From contig BCIX01000001.1 in assembly GCA_001600095.1 (NCBI GenBank), positions 4,985,198-5,049,197 of the forward strand: a DNA stretch of 64,000 bases, read 5' to 3'. The translations under genes were made by a program, and so were the position numbers. The notes beneath the pieces were generated by a model. That model worked only from the letters and a program-made list of their open reading frames with translations, ran no database searches and was not told where the DNA came from. The stretch's first letter is position 1; each line of letters starts with the position of its first letter. The DNA comes from Bullera alba. Taxonomy: Eukaryota; Basidiomycota; Tremellomycetes; Tremellales; Bulleraceae. Shown piece by piece: positions 1-11,533 of this stretch.

Positions 1-409
1 ACTCACCGTTGAACATGGGTTCCATGTCGTCGCTGGCTATCGACTCTTCATAATTCAACGACCCTGCTCTTAATCTATCCTGGTATACCACGGTGTCATC
101 CCCTTCCGGCTGAGAGCGAGAATCATGGTGCACCTGCTTCCCTTTGCGCACCGGCGACAGAGGTGGACTGTCTATAGTGCCGTAAAAGTTGACACGACTG
201 CTGTTGGATGTCGCAGGTGACGAGTGATGCGAATCACCATCGACGATCCTCGATATCTCCGTTGGATGATGCTGTGCGGCCACTGTAGCTGGGATGATGG
301 CGTGTATAGGCATTGTGCCTATTCCCCGGTGAAGACTATAGTTGTCGTCGTCGCCGTTACCTTTGTAGTCGCTGTCGCCATCGTAGCACGCCCGAGGCGA
401 ATCATGCAT
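1..409 (-). CDS. Unrecognised protein, 5' exon only (runs off left edge)
   Basis: An exon open from an ATG at 409 down to base 7, followed by a consensus donor (GTGAGT on the minus strand, bases 6-1), so the rest of the gene lies left of the window. It encodes about 134 residues, polar and low in complexity, rich in Ser, Asp, His and Pro, with an acidic Asp/Asn run near residues 17-23 and an SPPLSP-type proline motif. No signal peptide, membrane segment or known domain is visible; it looks like a disordered N-terminus. It is divergent from UBC9, with about 250 bases between the two ATGs. The long frame with a good donor supports it, but start and function are uncertain. Confidence 0.45.
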   Translation of the reverse strand, partial: MHDSPRACYDGDSDYKGNGDDDNYSLHRGIGTMPIHAIIPATVAAQHHPTEISRIVDGDSHHSSPATSNSSRVNFYGTIDSPPLSPVRKGKQVHHDSRSQPEGDDTVVYQDRLRAGSLNYEESIASDDMEPMFNGE

Positions 410-661
410 GAATCGTGTTCTCGGATAAATCGGTGGGATATACACGGCAAAATCAATTCGCGTCGGGAATGGAAATGGGTGGCAAAAATGTTCAGCTCAC
501 CAGGCGAGCGAGGACGCGCGATGCTGCCCCGGCGGCAGTCACAACATCACTTACCTCACTTCCTTGGGCTTCAAGCAAACATATACAAAAGCTAGGCAGC
601 TGAGCTCAGCTAGGAGAGGCGAAATGGTGAGCAAAGTCCGGATTTGCAATGATGTATACTA

Positions 662-1492
662 ATGGGGCAGTCTTTGGCTCAAGCCCGATTGGCAGAGGAG
701 AGGAAGACTTGGAGGAGGGACCATCCTCACGTGAGTGGTCAAGCTGGGCGTGACGACAAGCAGTAGCTGCCTTAGTATCCGCAAGGATTGCAGCTAATCG
801 CTTGTTCTAGGGATTTTACGCAAAACCACTGAAAGCCGCTGATGGCACTCTGAACTTGATGGCCTGGGAGGTCGGGATTCCCGGCAAAGCTGGGGTGTGT
901 AGCATAAGAAACTTCAGCTGGGGTACTGGCTGATGTCGTCCGGCAGACGAATTGGGAGGGTGGAGTGTACAAGGTCATGATCAACTTCCCAGATGGTGCG
1001 TCCATATATTTGGATACTAATCCTGTTCGATACTGACCTTCCTCATTCTAGACTTCCCTACAAAGCCGCCCAAATGTTAGCAGTAATCGGTTGCCATTCT
1101 GTCATTCAAAGGCTGACTGCTCGCAATCACACAGGTAAATTCGACCCTCCTTTGTTCCACCCCAACGTCTACCCCTCCGGCACGATTTGCCTGTCTATTC
1201 TAGATGAAGAAAAGTCCTGGAAGCCCGCTATCACCATCAAACAGGTCAGTCCACCTTTGTATCATATAGGAGGAGCTGCGCTGAAGGGCTCGGGCAGATT
1301 TGTCTCGGAATCCAGGATCTCTTGGAGAACGCCAACATTGGCGATCCCGCCCAGATAGATGCGTACTCATTGATGAAGTGAGTGTGTCAGTTTATCATAT
1401 CTCCGGCTTCCGCTAACCCTCTCTCCAGAAATGACAGAGCCGCATATGACAGGAAGATCAAAGCGCAGGCTATCGAGAGGCGTCCGAAGTAG
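662..1492 (+). CDS. UBC9: SUMO-conjugating enzyme E2 Ubc9
   Basis: Seven exons (662-730, 811-894, 947-995, 1052-1075, 1135-1244, 1298-1377, 1429-1492) join in frame to a 159-residue protein, the usual Ubc9 length. It carries the E2 HPN motif (residues 84-86) followed by the [11 protein letters not shown] block with catalytic Cys94, then the [11 protein letters not shown] stretch diagnostic of Ubc9 rather than ubiquitin E2s. Ubc9 takes SUMO from the Aos1-Uba2 E1 and transfers it to lysines, mainly in nuclear proteins. The N-terminus ([22 protein letters not shown]) matches the basic SUMO-binding helix of the family, which fixes the start. Introns are 51-80 bases with CTGAC/CTAAT-like branch sites. 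Identification is firm. Confidence 0.95.
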
Positions 1493-1996
1493 AAGCTGCT
1501 CGGTTTCTTTCCGCACCGTGTACCCAACATTCAGGACGGCTGAGGACGCCAATGACCTGTTGTCCGCCTTCGCAGCATAAAGGGGTATCAGTAGCACTGT
1601 CCACAAAGACTATTCTATCGCCATAGACCGTGTCACCCTTCCATGCATTCCGCATCAGTTGTATCTCAAGGACGTTTGTACTAGTTTGTGCTGTGCCAGT
1701 CTCAGGGACGACGCTTCCGAGATCCAGACTGTGGTTGTCGATCGCGTCCAATCAGATGTCCGTTTGTCCCTGAATTCCGGCGGAAACACCCACCCTGCCA
1801 GCGCAACATCTCGCGCACCACATCCGTCCAATCTCACCTCTCTCCTCTCCTCTTCATCTCCAAACAACACCTCCCCACCTCGCTGCATAATTCTGAACGA
1901 CAGTCACCTCGTTCGAAGTGCCTGTTGCGAATCTCAACTCTCCCTGGTTTTCACCCCTCTTGCTAGGTACAACGGCTACAACGCTATCGAGAAACA
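1493..1996. other. Intergenic, UBC9 to SCP160
   Basis: About 500 bases holding the UBC9 3' end and the SCP160 promoter and leader, with pyrimidine-rich tracts around 1840-1960. A minus-strand open frame here (about 1470-1751) has no proper ATG; it is discussed in the findings. Confidence 0.5.
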
Positions 1997-4900
1997 ATGG
2001 CTCTATCCGCGGCTGAACTACAGAAGGTGAGTCGAAGTGAGCTTCAATTAGAGCAGCGGAGGCGGATCTACGGACAGGTACGCTCGAGAAGGTAGAAGAG
2101 GTCATCGTTCGTCTACTCGACGTCGTGCGAAGAGACTCGCCTGGCGGTTCGCGTGCGGCGCGCTGGATCCGAGCGGAACTCCTTGCCCTGGTCTATGACT
2201 CCTCGAATGTACCGAACATCGCTGACCCTCTCTCCAGCGACATGGTCTTGAGGGCGCGCCTGATCCATTCCCAACCCTAGGTGGTGAATCTGCCCCGTCT
2301 GCTCGTAAACCCGCTGCCACCAACGGCTCGTCTTCCGCCAACGCCAACACTGCTCCTGTCGACACCGCGTCCGAAGATGCCTTCCCTTCCCTGGGCGGCT
2401 CTTCCGGTCCCGTCCCCAACATTGCCAAACCCGCCGTCTCCGGCTGGGCTTCCAAGCCATCTACCGTCAAGTCTTCCAAGGGCAGCGGAATCGCTCACAC
2501 CGGTTCCGGTGGTCTCGGTCGAACTGGAACTCCAACCGCTGCTAGCCACCCGTTCACCGATAGCTTCTCGCTCAATCTGTCCGACATCGACTCCAGCGTC
2601 AAGGTCGTCAACGAGACTATCAAGAAGGTTCAAGACACTACTGGCGCCGTCGTAGAGAGCTCGACTCAGATGAGGACTGGCCTGAAGACGTTCTTGATCA
2701 AGGCCGCCGATCAAAAGAGACTCGCCTACGCCAAAAGGATGATCGAGCGTGGTCTCTCCAAGTCTGTCACGATCAAAGTCGAGGTCCCCATTACCACTCT
2801 CGGCACAATCATCGGTCCCAAAGGCGCAACATTGAAGGCTATCACCGACTCTACCCAGTGCAAAATCGATATTCCCCGACGAGACACTCTGCCCACCTAC
2901 GACCCCAAAGAACAGGGATCTGATGCCGGATCTGACGACGAGGACGACGAGCCTCAGGTCGAGATCACTGTGACTGGTCCATCTGTCGCTTGCCAAGATG
3001 CCAAAACCAAGATCCTCGGTTTGATCTCTAGCAAAGTCTCCCAAGGATCCTCTTCGATCAAGACTATCCCTTCGAACTACTACCCATTCATCGCCGGTCC
3101 GCGAGGAGTCAAGGCCAAGGAATTGGAGGAGACTGTTGGAGCTGGTCTGGTCAAGGTCCACGTTCCACCCCCTGCCGTATGGAAAGCTATGGAGAAGCAA
3201 GCCTCCGGTGAAGACGAGGGCGCAGCTCTGTCCGACCGTGATCTGTCCATCAAAGTCAAAGGAGACAAGGAGAAGGTCAAGGCGGTCGTCGCCCACATCC
3301 AGCACCAATATGAAGAGCTCTCTTCCACGCTCAGAGAGTTCGGTATCTCCCTTCCGAAGCGACAACACCGATTCCTCGTCGGAGCCGCCGCAGACGAGAT
3401 CCTCGAGCAAACCGGTTGCATCGTAGACCTCCCGGCTGTCAGCAACCCTTCCGAGCAAATCTTCATCCGAGGTCCCCACTCCAGTCTCATGCCGGCTCTC
3501 ACTCTGATCATGGACAAGGCCAACGCCATCTCTGTTGAGACTGTCGATGTCGTCGCTCTCCACCGAGGTATTCCGGATGCCAACACCCACGCCGCCCACG
3601 TCCTGCGATACCTCACCCGAGCGTCGAAACTCCGAGCTATCGCAGACGCCAACCCCGGTGTCAAGGTGTTCCCGCCATTTGCGGCCGTCGTCGCCAGCAC
3701 GGGCAACGTCGTTATTGAGATTGTTGGTGATGACAAGGCTGCTGTCGCCAAGGCCAGAGAGGCCGTTACCGCAGTCGTCAAGAATGTCTTACCCGCTGGA
3801 GTCGGAGCTGTCGAGATCGACCCCATGGTTCATGCTTTGTTGATCGGCAAGAAGGGTGCCAAAATTGCGACCTTTGAGCAATCCAACAATGTCACTACTG
3901 TCTTCCCACCAGCCGCTGAAGAGTCTTCCGAAGTGCTCTTGGTTTACACCGGGGCCCTTGACTCTCTTCCATCGGAGAAGAAGGCCCGAGACGCCAAGCT
4001 GAAGGAGGCCGTCACTGCCGCCTCTAAAGCCCTCGAACAGCTTGCCAAGGATGCCGCCGACATCAAATCCGAGACTCTGGACATTGAGAAGAAATGGCAC
4101 AGGTACATCATCGGCCAGGGTGGAACAGTCCTCAACGCGTTGATTGGCGAGGACAACCTGGTTCAAGTCAAGGTCGGCGCTGGTTCCGCCAAGTCTGGAT
4201 CCAAAGCCACTGCTGGTTCCGACGACGAGGACATCGTCGTCGTCCGAGGTCCATCGACCGAGGTCGACCGAGTGGTCGAGCAGCTCAAGAAGATTGTCGA
4301 GGATGCCAAGAACGACGACATTATCAATGGCTACACGGTCGAGTTCAACGTTGACAAGAAGCACGTTGCCCATCTGGTCGGATCTGCCGGTGCCGCCATC
4401 AACAAGCTCAAGGAGGCTCTCGGCGTCAAGGTCCAATTCGATGACGGCGATGAGAAGTCGAAAAAGCCAAAGGTCGTTTGCAAGATTGTCGGCAGGAAGG
4501 AAAGTGTCGAGGAGGCCAAAAGAAGGTTGGATGCTCAGATTGAGAAGCTCGAGGACGAGACGACGGAAATTATCACAATCAAACGTGCTATCCAACCTGC
4601 TCTCATTGGTGCCGGAGGCAAATACGCTATCCGACTCGAGGAAAAGTACGGCGTCAAGCTGTCTTTCCCCCGAGACGGCAAGGACACGCCCAACCAGAAG
4701 CCCGACGAGGTTGTCATTCGTGGTGGCAAGAAGGGCGTCGCTGCCGTAAAGGCAGAGTTGCTGGAAGCCGCTCAATTCGAGTCTGAGAACCGACAAGAAA
4801 TCTCCTTCACAGTGCCCGCCAAGTCGATCGCCAACATCGTCGGCAAAGGTGGTTCCACCATCAATGGCATCAAAGACGAGCACGGCGCTCAGATCGACAT

Positions 4901-6242
4901 TGACAAGGAGTCCACCGGCGACAAGACCAACATCACCGTCCGAGGAGACAAAAAAGCCATTGCCGCTGCCAAAGCTGCCATCCTGGCCATTGTTGAGACG
5001 ATTGGTGACGAGATCAACGTGACCCTGAACATCGACCAGAAGTACCACCGAAACTTGATCGGTCAAGGTGGTTCCAAGCTTCGAGAGACGATCACCAGCG
5101 TCGGCGGTCCCTCTGAGGGTTTCAAACAATCTGGTTTGGTCACTTTCCCCAAGCCCGCAGACGCCTCTTCTCCTCACGAGGTTCGACTTCGAGGAGAGAG
5201 CAAGCTCATCAAGGCTATCCAGGCCGAGCTGGAGAAACAGGTCAAGACGCTCAAGGAGACAAAGGTCATTGGTGTCGTCGTGCCAGCTTCGCAGCACGCC
5301 AGCAAGATTGGTCGAGGAGGTAGTGCCCTGCAGGATCTGCAGAGGAAATCCGGTGCCCAAGTCCACTTCCCCGGATCCAGGCAGTACAGCTCCATCGGCG
5401 AGATTGAGAATGCGTCCGATCTGGGAGAGGCCGACGCCGCCGAGATTGTCAAGCTCGTCGGTCTGCAAGAAGCCGTGGACAAGGCCGCCGAGCTATTGTC
5501 AGTCTCGACCGAGCGGGCGCCAAGGGAGAACCGAGGTGGTCGAGGTCCATCTGATCAGCCATCGCGGACTGTCTCCGTCGCCAACAAATACTACCACTTC
5601 ATTGTCGATCAGCCAACTTTGATCAGGAGTATTCGAAGCGCCGGCGGCTCCGTCACTTTCCCCTCCCCCGCTCCGGCCAAGAACGTCTTTGCGCGACCGG
5701 TCTCTGATGGCGCGACATCGCTCGCTGCCAAAGCCGCCCGAATCGACTTGGATGGCAATGGAGAAGAGAGCGACGTTCTGCCAGAGGGCGAGTGGGAACT
5801 GAGGGACAACTACGAGGGCGCGCAGGAAGGCGAGGGCGAATGGACCATCAGGGCCAGGAGCGAGGAGGATCTGGACAAGGTGGAGAAGGTGCTCCAAGAG
5901 GCCATCGACAAGGCCAAGGCCGCGACTCATGGTAAGTGTTTGACCCCAGTGGTTTCGGGAACAATTGTTGACAAAGAAAATTAGTCGGCCTATGGACTGG
6001 TCTGCCACGATCCGCTTTCCCTAGAATCATCGGAAGCAAGGGCGCCACGATCTCGAGACTCAGAGTCGAGACTGGCGCTGATATCCAAGTCGGTAAAGAC
6101 GACGATCTGATCACTATCATTGGAGGTGAGTACAGTGTAATGTGTGTTGGCGTATCTGACGCGTTTGATTTCAGACTCGACATCTGTCTTGCAGGCGAAG
6201 GAGGCCATTGTACAGATCGTCTCTCGACCATCTCGATACTAG
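1997..6242 (+). CDS. SCP160: Vigilin/Scp160-type multi-KH RNA-binding protein
   Basis: Coding exons 1997-2026, 2238-5931, 5985-6125 and 6175-6242 give about 1310 residues, close to yeast Scp160 (about 1220) and vigilins. At least ten KH modules are visible through their GxxG loops: IGPKG, AGPRG, IGKKG, IGQGG, VGSAG, IGAGG, VGKGG, IGQGG, IGRGG and a last IGSKG that is completed only after the two 3' introns are removed. Some copies (LVGAAAD, IVDQPT) have lost the GxxG, as is common in vigilin. The N-terminus has the fungal EDAFPSLGG element. Scp160 proteins bind mRNA and polysomes at the ER and nuclear envelope and influence translation and chromosome segregation. The first intron (2027-2237, 211 bases) is unusually long here and may hide a phase-0 exon (see findings). 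The very long antisense frames are codon-bias shadows. Confidence 0.93.
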
Positions 6243-6594
6243 GCTAGAGGGTACATTGGCAGCGAGGTTCAGAGGAGCCTTGAACTTGCTAATCGGACAA
6301 GGGGGATTCGAACGAAAAGTGTATTGGATACACCATGCACATGTTGTCTCGCGCGTAGCATTGAGCGTCTGAGTTGTCAGGTGAGAACATTGAGACCCGC
6401 TATGAGCTGCACCTGGCGTGCTTTGTTCAGCGTCTATTTTGGGTTGCACCGCTCCGCCGCTGAGGACCCTGAGTCTGAGTGAAGCTCGATACCCTGCCCA
6501 GCTGCTCTGCTGTTGCCAAAGGAGCTTCGAATGTCCTTGCCTCTGCATCTGTTGTTGTCTTTTAATTCATCACTGCAAACAGCCCATCAACAGC
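6243..6594. other. Intergenic after SCP160
   Basis: About 350 bases with the SCP160 3' UTR and the promoter of the next gene; no coding or RNA feature seen. Confidence 0.5.
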
Positions 6595-7327
6595 ATGAGC
6601 GCCCTTCCAGCCTACAAGAAAGACGACGAGTCGGCCGAGTCTCAACCCCTATGGACCGGGGAGGAGGACATCAACGAAAACGACGACCCAGCGCCGTCGT
6701 ACCCCCCTCGAGAGGCTTCGGCCTCGGCTTCGGGATCAGGTTCGGACAATCCACGAGGCAGTATCAGATACATCTTCCAGCCTCGATGGCCTATCCCCGG
6801 ATCGGAGGAGTATGCCCTGGGAGTCCTTGGCGTGGACAAGATCGTGGGTGATCACTCTAGCTACCGGGAGAGCGGTAGACAGAAATTGGTGTTGACTCTT
6901 TCCTCAGGAGACAGCACAGAATGTTCAACGAGGATTCCGTGTGTTGCGAGACTTTCCCCTTGATAGGATCGAGTTCCTAGCCCCGATAGACGAGACCAAA
7001 ACTCAAGCCAGCGACCAGTGGGGGTTGGTAATGGACGAAGCTTGGTCGCGATTCGACAGGGATCCTCCTAAAGTCCTCAGGGTCAGAGTCGCCGATGAGC
7101 CCGGAGACAAGGAAGCTCGTGAGTGTCTGTGGTCTTCACTCTGGTTCCCAAGCGACTTAGAGGGGCAGGGCGAGCGGATGGCGGACAGACTCATTGAGCA
7201 GATAAGCTGATTCTTTGAGGTAGGCGATCGCCATGAGACTAAGCAGTGCCTTGGTTGGACTGCGGTCGTCATTCTGTTCTTCGCCACGATATTCGGTGCC
7301 ATCATCTTCTTCGCTAGCAGATCGTAA
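6595..7327 (+). CDS. Unrecognised protein with C-terminal membrane anchor
   Basis: Three exons (6595-6843, 6908-7118, 7224-7327) give 187 residues. The acceptor at 7223 (GGTAG) was chosen because it alone keeps frame into the hydrophobic end. The first 60 residues are polar and acidic with a Ser/Gly/Ala-rich patch. A central part (FQPRWPIPGSEEYALGVLGV through LRVRVADEPGDKEARDR) looks folded. The last 25 residues form one transmembrane helix (CLGWTAVVILFFATIFGAIIFFA) ending in SRS, so this should be a tail-anchored or single-pass protein. No family is recognised. Downstream introns and codon use look normal for the locus. Membrane topology is inference; the exon model is well supported. Confidence 0.7.
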
Positions 7328-7842
7328 GACGGAGGTGTTCTGCCATCTGCCCATCTACCATCTCGTCTATATCTCCGCTGTCTTCGCCCGGAATGCTCTT
7401 CGCTTACGGTGAAATGGGAAGGGTATTGGTAATCCTGTATCGTTCTGTACAATCTTCTTCTTCTGCTGTATGTTCTGTAGATAATATTGGATGTCAGCTA
7501 TGTACCCGTATCGCAGCGTGAAAGGTTCATGTCGTTGAAGACGGTCCGGTATGAAAGTGAGGAAGAGTAGGGAAGAGTTACCCGCAAGATCTGCTAAGCA
7601 CCTGGCGGGATGACAATTGACATCACCCATTCGGAGTCGAAGATGGAATCTCGCAAAAGTCGAGCGGCGAAGGTTACTAACTGTTAACTTCTACTCTCAT
7701 ACCTCACCATTGGCACTCTCGACCACATCGATCTCAACCTCTGACACCTTCGACTACATACTGGACCGCTGATCACCGTTACACCGTTTTCGAAGGCTGG
7801 AAATCCGTTCGACACTTTAGGCCGAAGATCAACGAGACCACA
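7328..7842. other. Intergenic before JAC1
   Basis: About 515 bases, T-rich near 7440-7480, pyrimidine-rich just before the JAC1 start. No gene or RNA feature seen. Confidence 0.5.
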
Positions 7843-8761
7843 ATGCCTAGAATATCATTACTCAGCTCTGTCCCAGTCGGCCTCTCGAGCCAAGTTCGAT
7901 CGGTCAGCAGAATACGGCACAACTCAACGTCCTCCAGTGGCGGATCAAGCTCTGCGTCACCTTCGAGACCATGCCCAAAGTGTTCAACACCCGTTCCAGT
8001 CTCTCAGACTCCTTGTCCCAATTGCACGGCTCTACTCCCACTTCCATCCTCATTATCCCTTCACTCGGTGCTGGGTCTGTCCAATCCAGTCGCCTCGACC
8101 TCGGCGCAGTCCTCAAGTGCAGAGCCATTCGACGTGGTTGGTGAACTGCGATCTTTGCCTGGAAATGGGTACGCGGTCGATAATAGGGATCTGAGAGGGA
8201 GGATGCTGCGAAAGCAGAATCAATTACATCCAGACAAGTTTGCACAAGATGGCGAAAGGGTCGTCTCGCTAGCTAGAGAACTGAGCGGGAGGGTGAATGA
8301 GGCCTATGCGACACTGTCGAATCCTCTCAAACGGGCAGAATACCTTGTAAGTCAAGTGGCACTCGTACTTGTCCGCAGCTCCTATCATTGCCATGAGTCG
8401 CTAACACATCGCAGCTTTCCAAACATTCACAAGCGACCGAAGAGTCGGATAGTCTGACGGATCCGACACTCCTCATGGAAATTCTCGAGGCCAGGGAAGA
8501 GTTAGAGTTCGCAACCACAGAAGAGGAGGTGGACAGTATACGCAAGATCAACAAAGGTGGGAGGCGAAGAGCTCATCACTCTTATCTTCCTGTGGCTGAC
8601 TGACAAAACTCGCAGAGAAAGTCGAGAGCACGATCCAAAGTCTCACAGCCGCCTTCTCAGCGGATCCCCCAGACTTTGCCGCAGCCAAGGACCTGGCCAT
8701 CCAACTCAAATATTGGCAGGGCCTCGAGGATGCCGCCAAGGAGTGGTCGCCTCGATCATAG
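7843..8761 (+). CDS. JAC1: Mitochondrial Fe-S J-protein Jac1/HSC20
   Basis: Exons 7843-8346, 8415-8556 and 8616-8761 give 263 residues. Residues 1-30 are basic and Ser-rich without acidic residues, as a mitochondrial presequence. The J-domain HPD motif lies at residues 129-131 (LHPDKF) and is followed by the [17 protein letters not shown] stretch and the C-terminal three-helix domain ([15 protein letters not shown]) that binds the Isu scaffold. HSC20/Jac1 recruits an Hsp70 (Ssq1 or Ssc1) to move Fe-S clusters from Isu to acceptors. Two CPxC pairs (Cys44/47 and Cys58/61) precede the J domain, like the metal-binding module of human HSC20 and unlike yeast Jac1. Identification is secure. Confidence 0.92.
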
Positions 8762-9085
8762 AGTGACGAGTCTTCAATTTCAGGCAGTGCCAGTAGGATT
8801 CGTATACTACTAGTGTGCAGTAGAGTACGCAACGAACAGCTATGCTATCTTGCCACCACCGTTTGACTAGAGTATGACATCTTTTGCTAAGTTCTGAAGT
8901 GAAACCAACAGCGTTCCAGATATTTACTTTTTTACCAAGCCCAACCCCCCTCCAATCTAACACTCGGCCCTTGTATCTAGCCCATCCCCTGGTCACCTCC
9001 ATCCTCGCTTGACCTCTAAATCCTTTCCAAGACACTCAGTCTATCTAGAGCAATCACTCCATTCTGCTCTGTACTGTCCTCTGCT
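8762..9085. other. Convergent 3' intergenic
   Basis: About 320 bases between convergent JAC1 and the PWWP gene; presumably both 3' UTRs. Nothing else seen. Confidence 0.5.
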
Positions 9086-10973
9086 TTACTGCCCCTCGAC
9101 CTCCATCTTGTCGTCCTCCTCGGCGGGCTTGGCCTCGTCCTTGGTCGCGTCACCGTTGGATCCATTCATCTTCTCCTCGCCACCGTTCTTGTTGATGAAG
9201 TCTTGCCACTAAATAGTCGTCAGAATCGAGACGCCATACTCATACACCTGACTCACGTCATTCATCAGCTTTTGGGCTCGGTCCGTCAACTTCAGCTCGT
9301 CGTTCTTGGGGATGCTGTCAAGTGTAGCGATCTTCTTCATGACTGCGTTCTATCAGTGTTCGTCCAGGAGATAGTATCCGCCACACTCACCTTTGCCGAT
9401 CTTCGAGTATTGGAGTGCTTCAATGGTCATGCCCTTGTAGTTCTCAATCGTCTTGAAGATCTCGTCATAGGTGCCGATTTCCTGCAAAAACGTGTGAGCT
9501 CTGATGACTCCTTTTTCGTGCCTCCGGGAGCTCCACTCACGGCCTCGGTGGGCAGGCCCTTGCCCAAGAATGCTCGCTGCAGCTTGTGTCGCCAGTCCTT
9601 CACTTTGACGCACTCGGGGTCAGAGGCAAGCGGGTCTATAGGAAAAAAGTCAGTATCCTGGAAAGACGGGCTTTGCTGATCTTTGCACAGTACCCACCGT
9701 CGTCTACTGGGGCCTTAGCCTCGGCTTTCGACTCTGGTTCCTTGCTCTTCGCAGCGGCTTTTGGTTTGGCGGCCTTTGCTTTGGGCTTCTCATCGGCATC
9801 GGCCTGAATTGTTCCCATCAGCTGATTCGTCGATGGTTGTCGCAGCTGCACACTCACCTTGGTCGACTTCGCCTTCTTGGCGGTCTTCTTCGCTGGAGCC
9901 TTGCTCTTCCTCTTCGAACCAGCCTGGGCATCGTCGTCCTCGTCTTCTAGCTGATCGACATCCTCGGCCTCGGCCTCGGCCGCCAAACGCTTAGCCCGTA
10001 GCTCATCCTGGCCGCTGATCCAGTCCGCTGGATCCTGAGCAGTCTCGTATGCCTCCCGGAGCAGGCCAGACACCTTTCGGTGGCCTTCATTGAGGAACTT
10101 CTCGATGTCGGCTTTCGACAATGGGGACAGATCCCGAGCTTGAAGCCACGAGCTAGTTGGAGTTGAAGCAGGGACAAGGCGATTGGATTGTGGTGACAGG
10201 GGTAGGTGTAGAGGGGGACGAAAATGGAGTCGTCACATCAGCGAGGTCGATTTGTACAATATCCTGCCAACTCACTAGTCGCCCTTGGGGTAGTACTGGG
10301 CACAGTAAGAGGTGGTGGACTTTGGTGGTCTGGTCTTGGCAACATCGGTCGGAAGCTCGTCGGGGTTGGCGATCTGCGGGCAAATGTCAGCGTGGCACCC
10401 TCAAAATGGCAGCATCCAGGATGCCTACTCTAGCAGCTATGGGAAGGACGCAATGTCAGCTTGTTTCGAACTCAGTGGGAAGCATCTGCATGATAATTGC
10501 AAATCACACTCACGCCATGCTGGGTAACCCTTCAGGCGGGCGAGGACGGTGTCTCCGATCTTGAAGCTCTTGTCTCCGTTCGAGGTGCTGGCAGCACCAG
10601 CCTTCTTGCTAGCAGGGCCAACCGACGATCGTGGCTTGGTTGCCGGTCTACCGGCCTTTTTGGCCTTGGACGATGGGGGTTTGGCGGGGGAAGCCTCCTT
10701 GTCCTCCTTGGCATCCTCTTTTACTTCCTCGTCCTCTTTGGGCTCTTCAGCCTTCTCCTCGGCCTTTTCTTCAGCCTTCTCCTCTACCTTATCCTCGGCC
10801 TTCTCTTCTGTCTTCTCTGCTGATTTCTCCTCCGATTTCTCCTCTGCCTTGTCCTCGGCTACGGTGGGGTTTGTGCCATCCTCAGCGGCCTGGTTCTCGA
10901 CCGGAGCGGGGTTGGAGTCGTTTGTGACCTCGGTGGTCTCTGGCGCTGGCGCAGCGGAAGGTTCGGCCGACAT
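9086..10973 (-). CDS. PWWP-domain chromatin protein with TFIIS-N/IBD-like region
   Basis: Nine exons from 10973 down (10514-10973, 10429-10436, 10276-10373, 9858-10152, 9698-9803, 9541-9635, 9391-9481, 9257-9342, 9086-9208) give 453 residues. Residues 1-135 are disordered: acidic KAEEK-type repeats (about 41-90), then a basic AT-hook-like patch. The PWWP domain starts near residue 137 (KIGDTVLARLKGYPAWPARI) and runs to YSWLQARDLSPL. A Lys-rich linker follows, then near residues 350-430 a helical region (TYDEIFKTIENYKGMTIEAL, KIGKVMKKI) resembling the LEDGF integrase-binding or TFIIS N-terminal fold. PWWP domains read methylated H3K36, so a nuclear, transcription-coupled role is likely. The WPAR of the PWWP depends on an 8-base exon at 10429-10436, with branch sites in both flanking introns. 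Confidence 0.88.
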
Positions 10974-11533
10974 CTTCTGAGTAGGTAGAGTCAGTGATGA
11001 GTGTTGTGTAACAGTGAGGGCAGAGGGATGGAGTAAACACCAACCGGTTGATCTCTCGTGATGCGATTCGGTGACTACAGATTACGCCAAAAGTGGTAAT
11101 GTGTGATTGTAACTCGCGCAGAGGGTTCCAAAGGCTCTAAGACTCAATCGTTAGTGTCTCCCATCATGGATCAAACAGTGAGAGTAGCTTGTTCACCTGT
11201 GTGCGTGAGTAGTCAGTGTGATCGGTTGTTGGATATGATGTGGGGGAGGGGAAGAGGAGCGCGTGAGAGTTGGGCTAGCCAGGGTTATTTTGACCCAGGA
11301 AGCAACATGACGGACTCGGAACTAGCGTAACGGCCGAGCCTATCAACGGCCAAGTCGCGTCTCGGAAGGAGGAAGCCTAATTCGTTTCGTTCTCTTCTAG
11401 GCGCGCGAGTGTCACTGCTCCGCCAGCGCCAGCTCCAGCGATCTGCCTTTGTACACGGTCGTCCTCATATAGACGCTCACTCTACAAGCATCACATCACA
11501 GGCCAGCATATCCACGACTCTAGCGGCCTCAAC
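10974..11533. other. Divergent promoter region
   Basis: About 560 bases between the divergent PWWP gene and the BIG1/VOA1-like gene; no coding frame or RNA gene seen. Confidence 0.5.

Noticed and set aside
2277..5468. Very long minus-strand open frames opposite SCP160 (440 and 559 codons)
   Set aside because: They mirror the GAN/GTC-rich codons of SCP160, lack introns and ATG-supported family motifs, and the plus strand has clear KH domains.
7937..8245. Alternative frames inside JAC1
   Set aside because: Shadows of the J-protein frame, which has the HPD motif and correct splicing.
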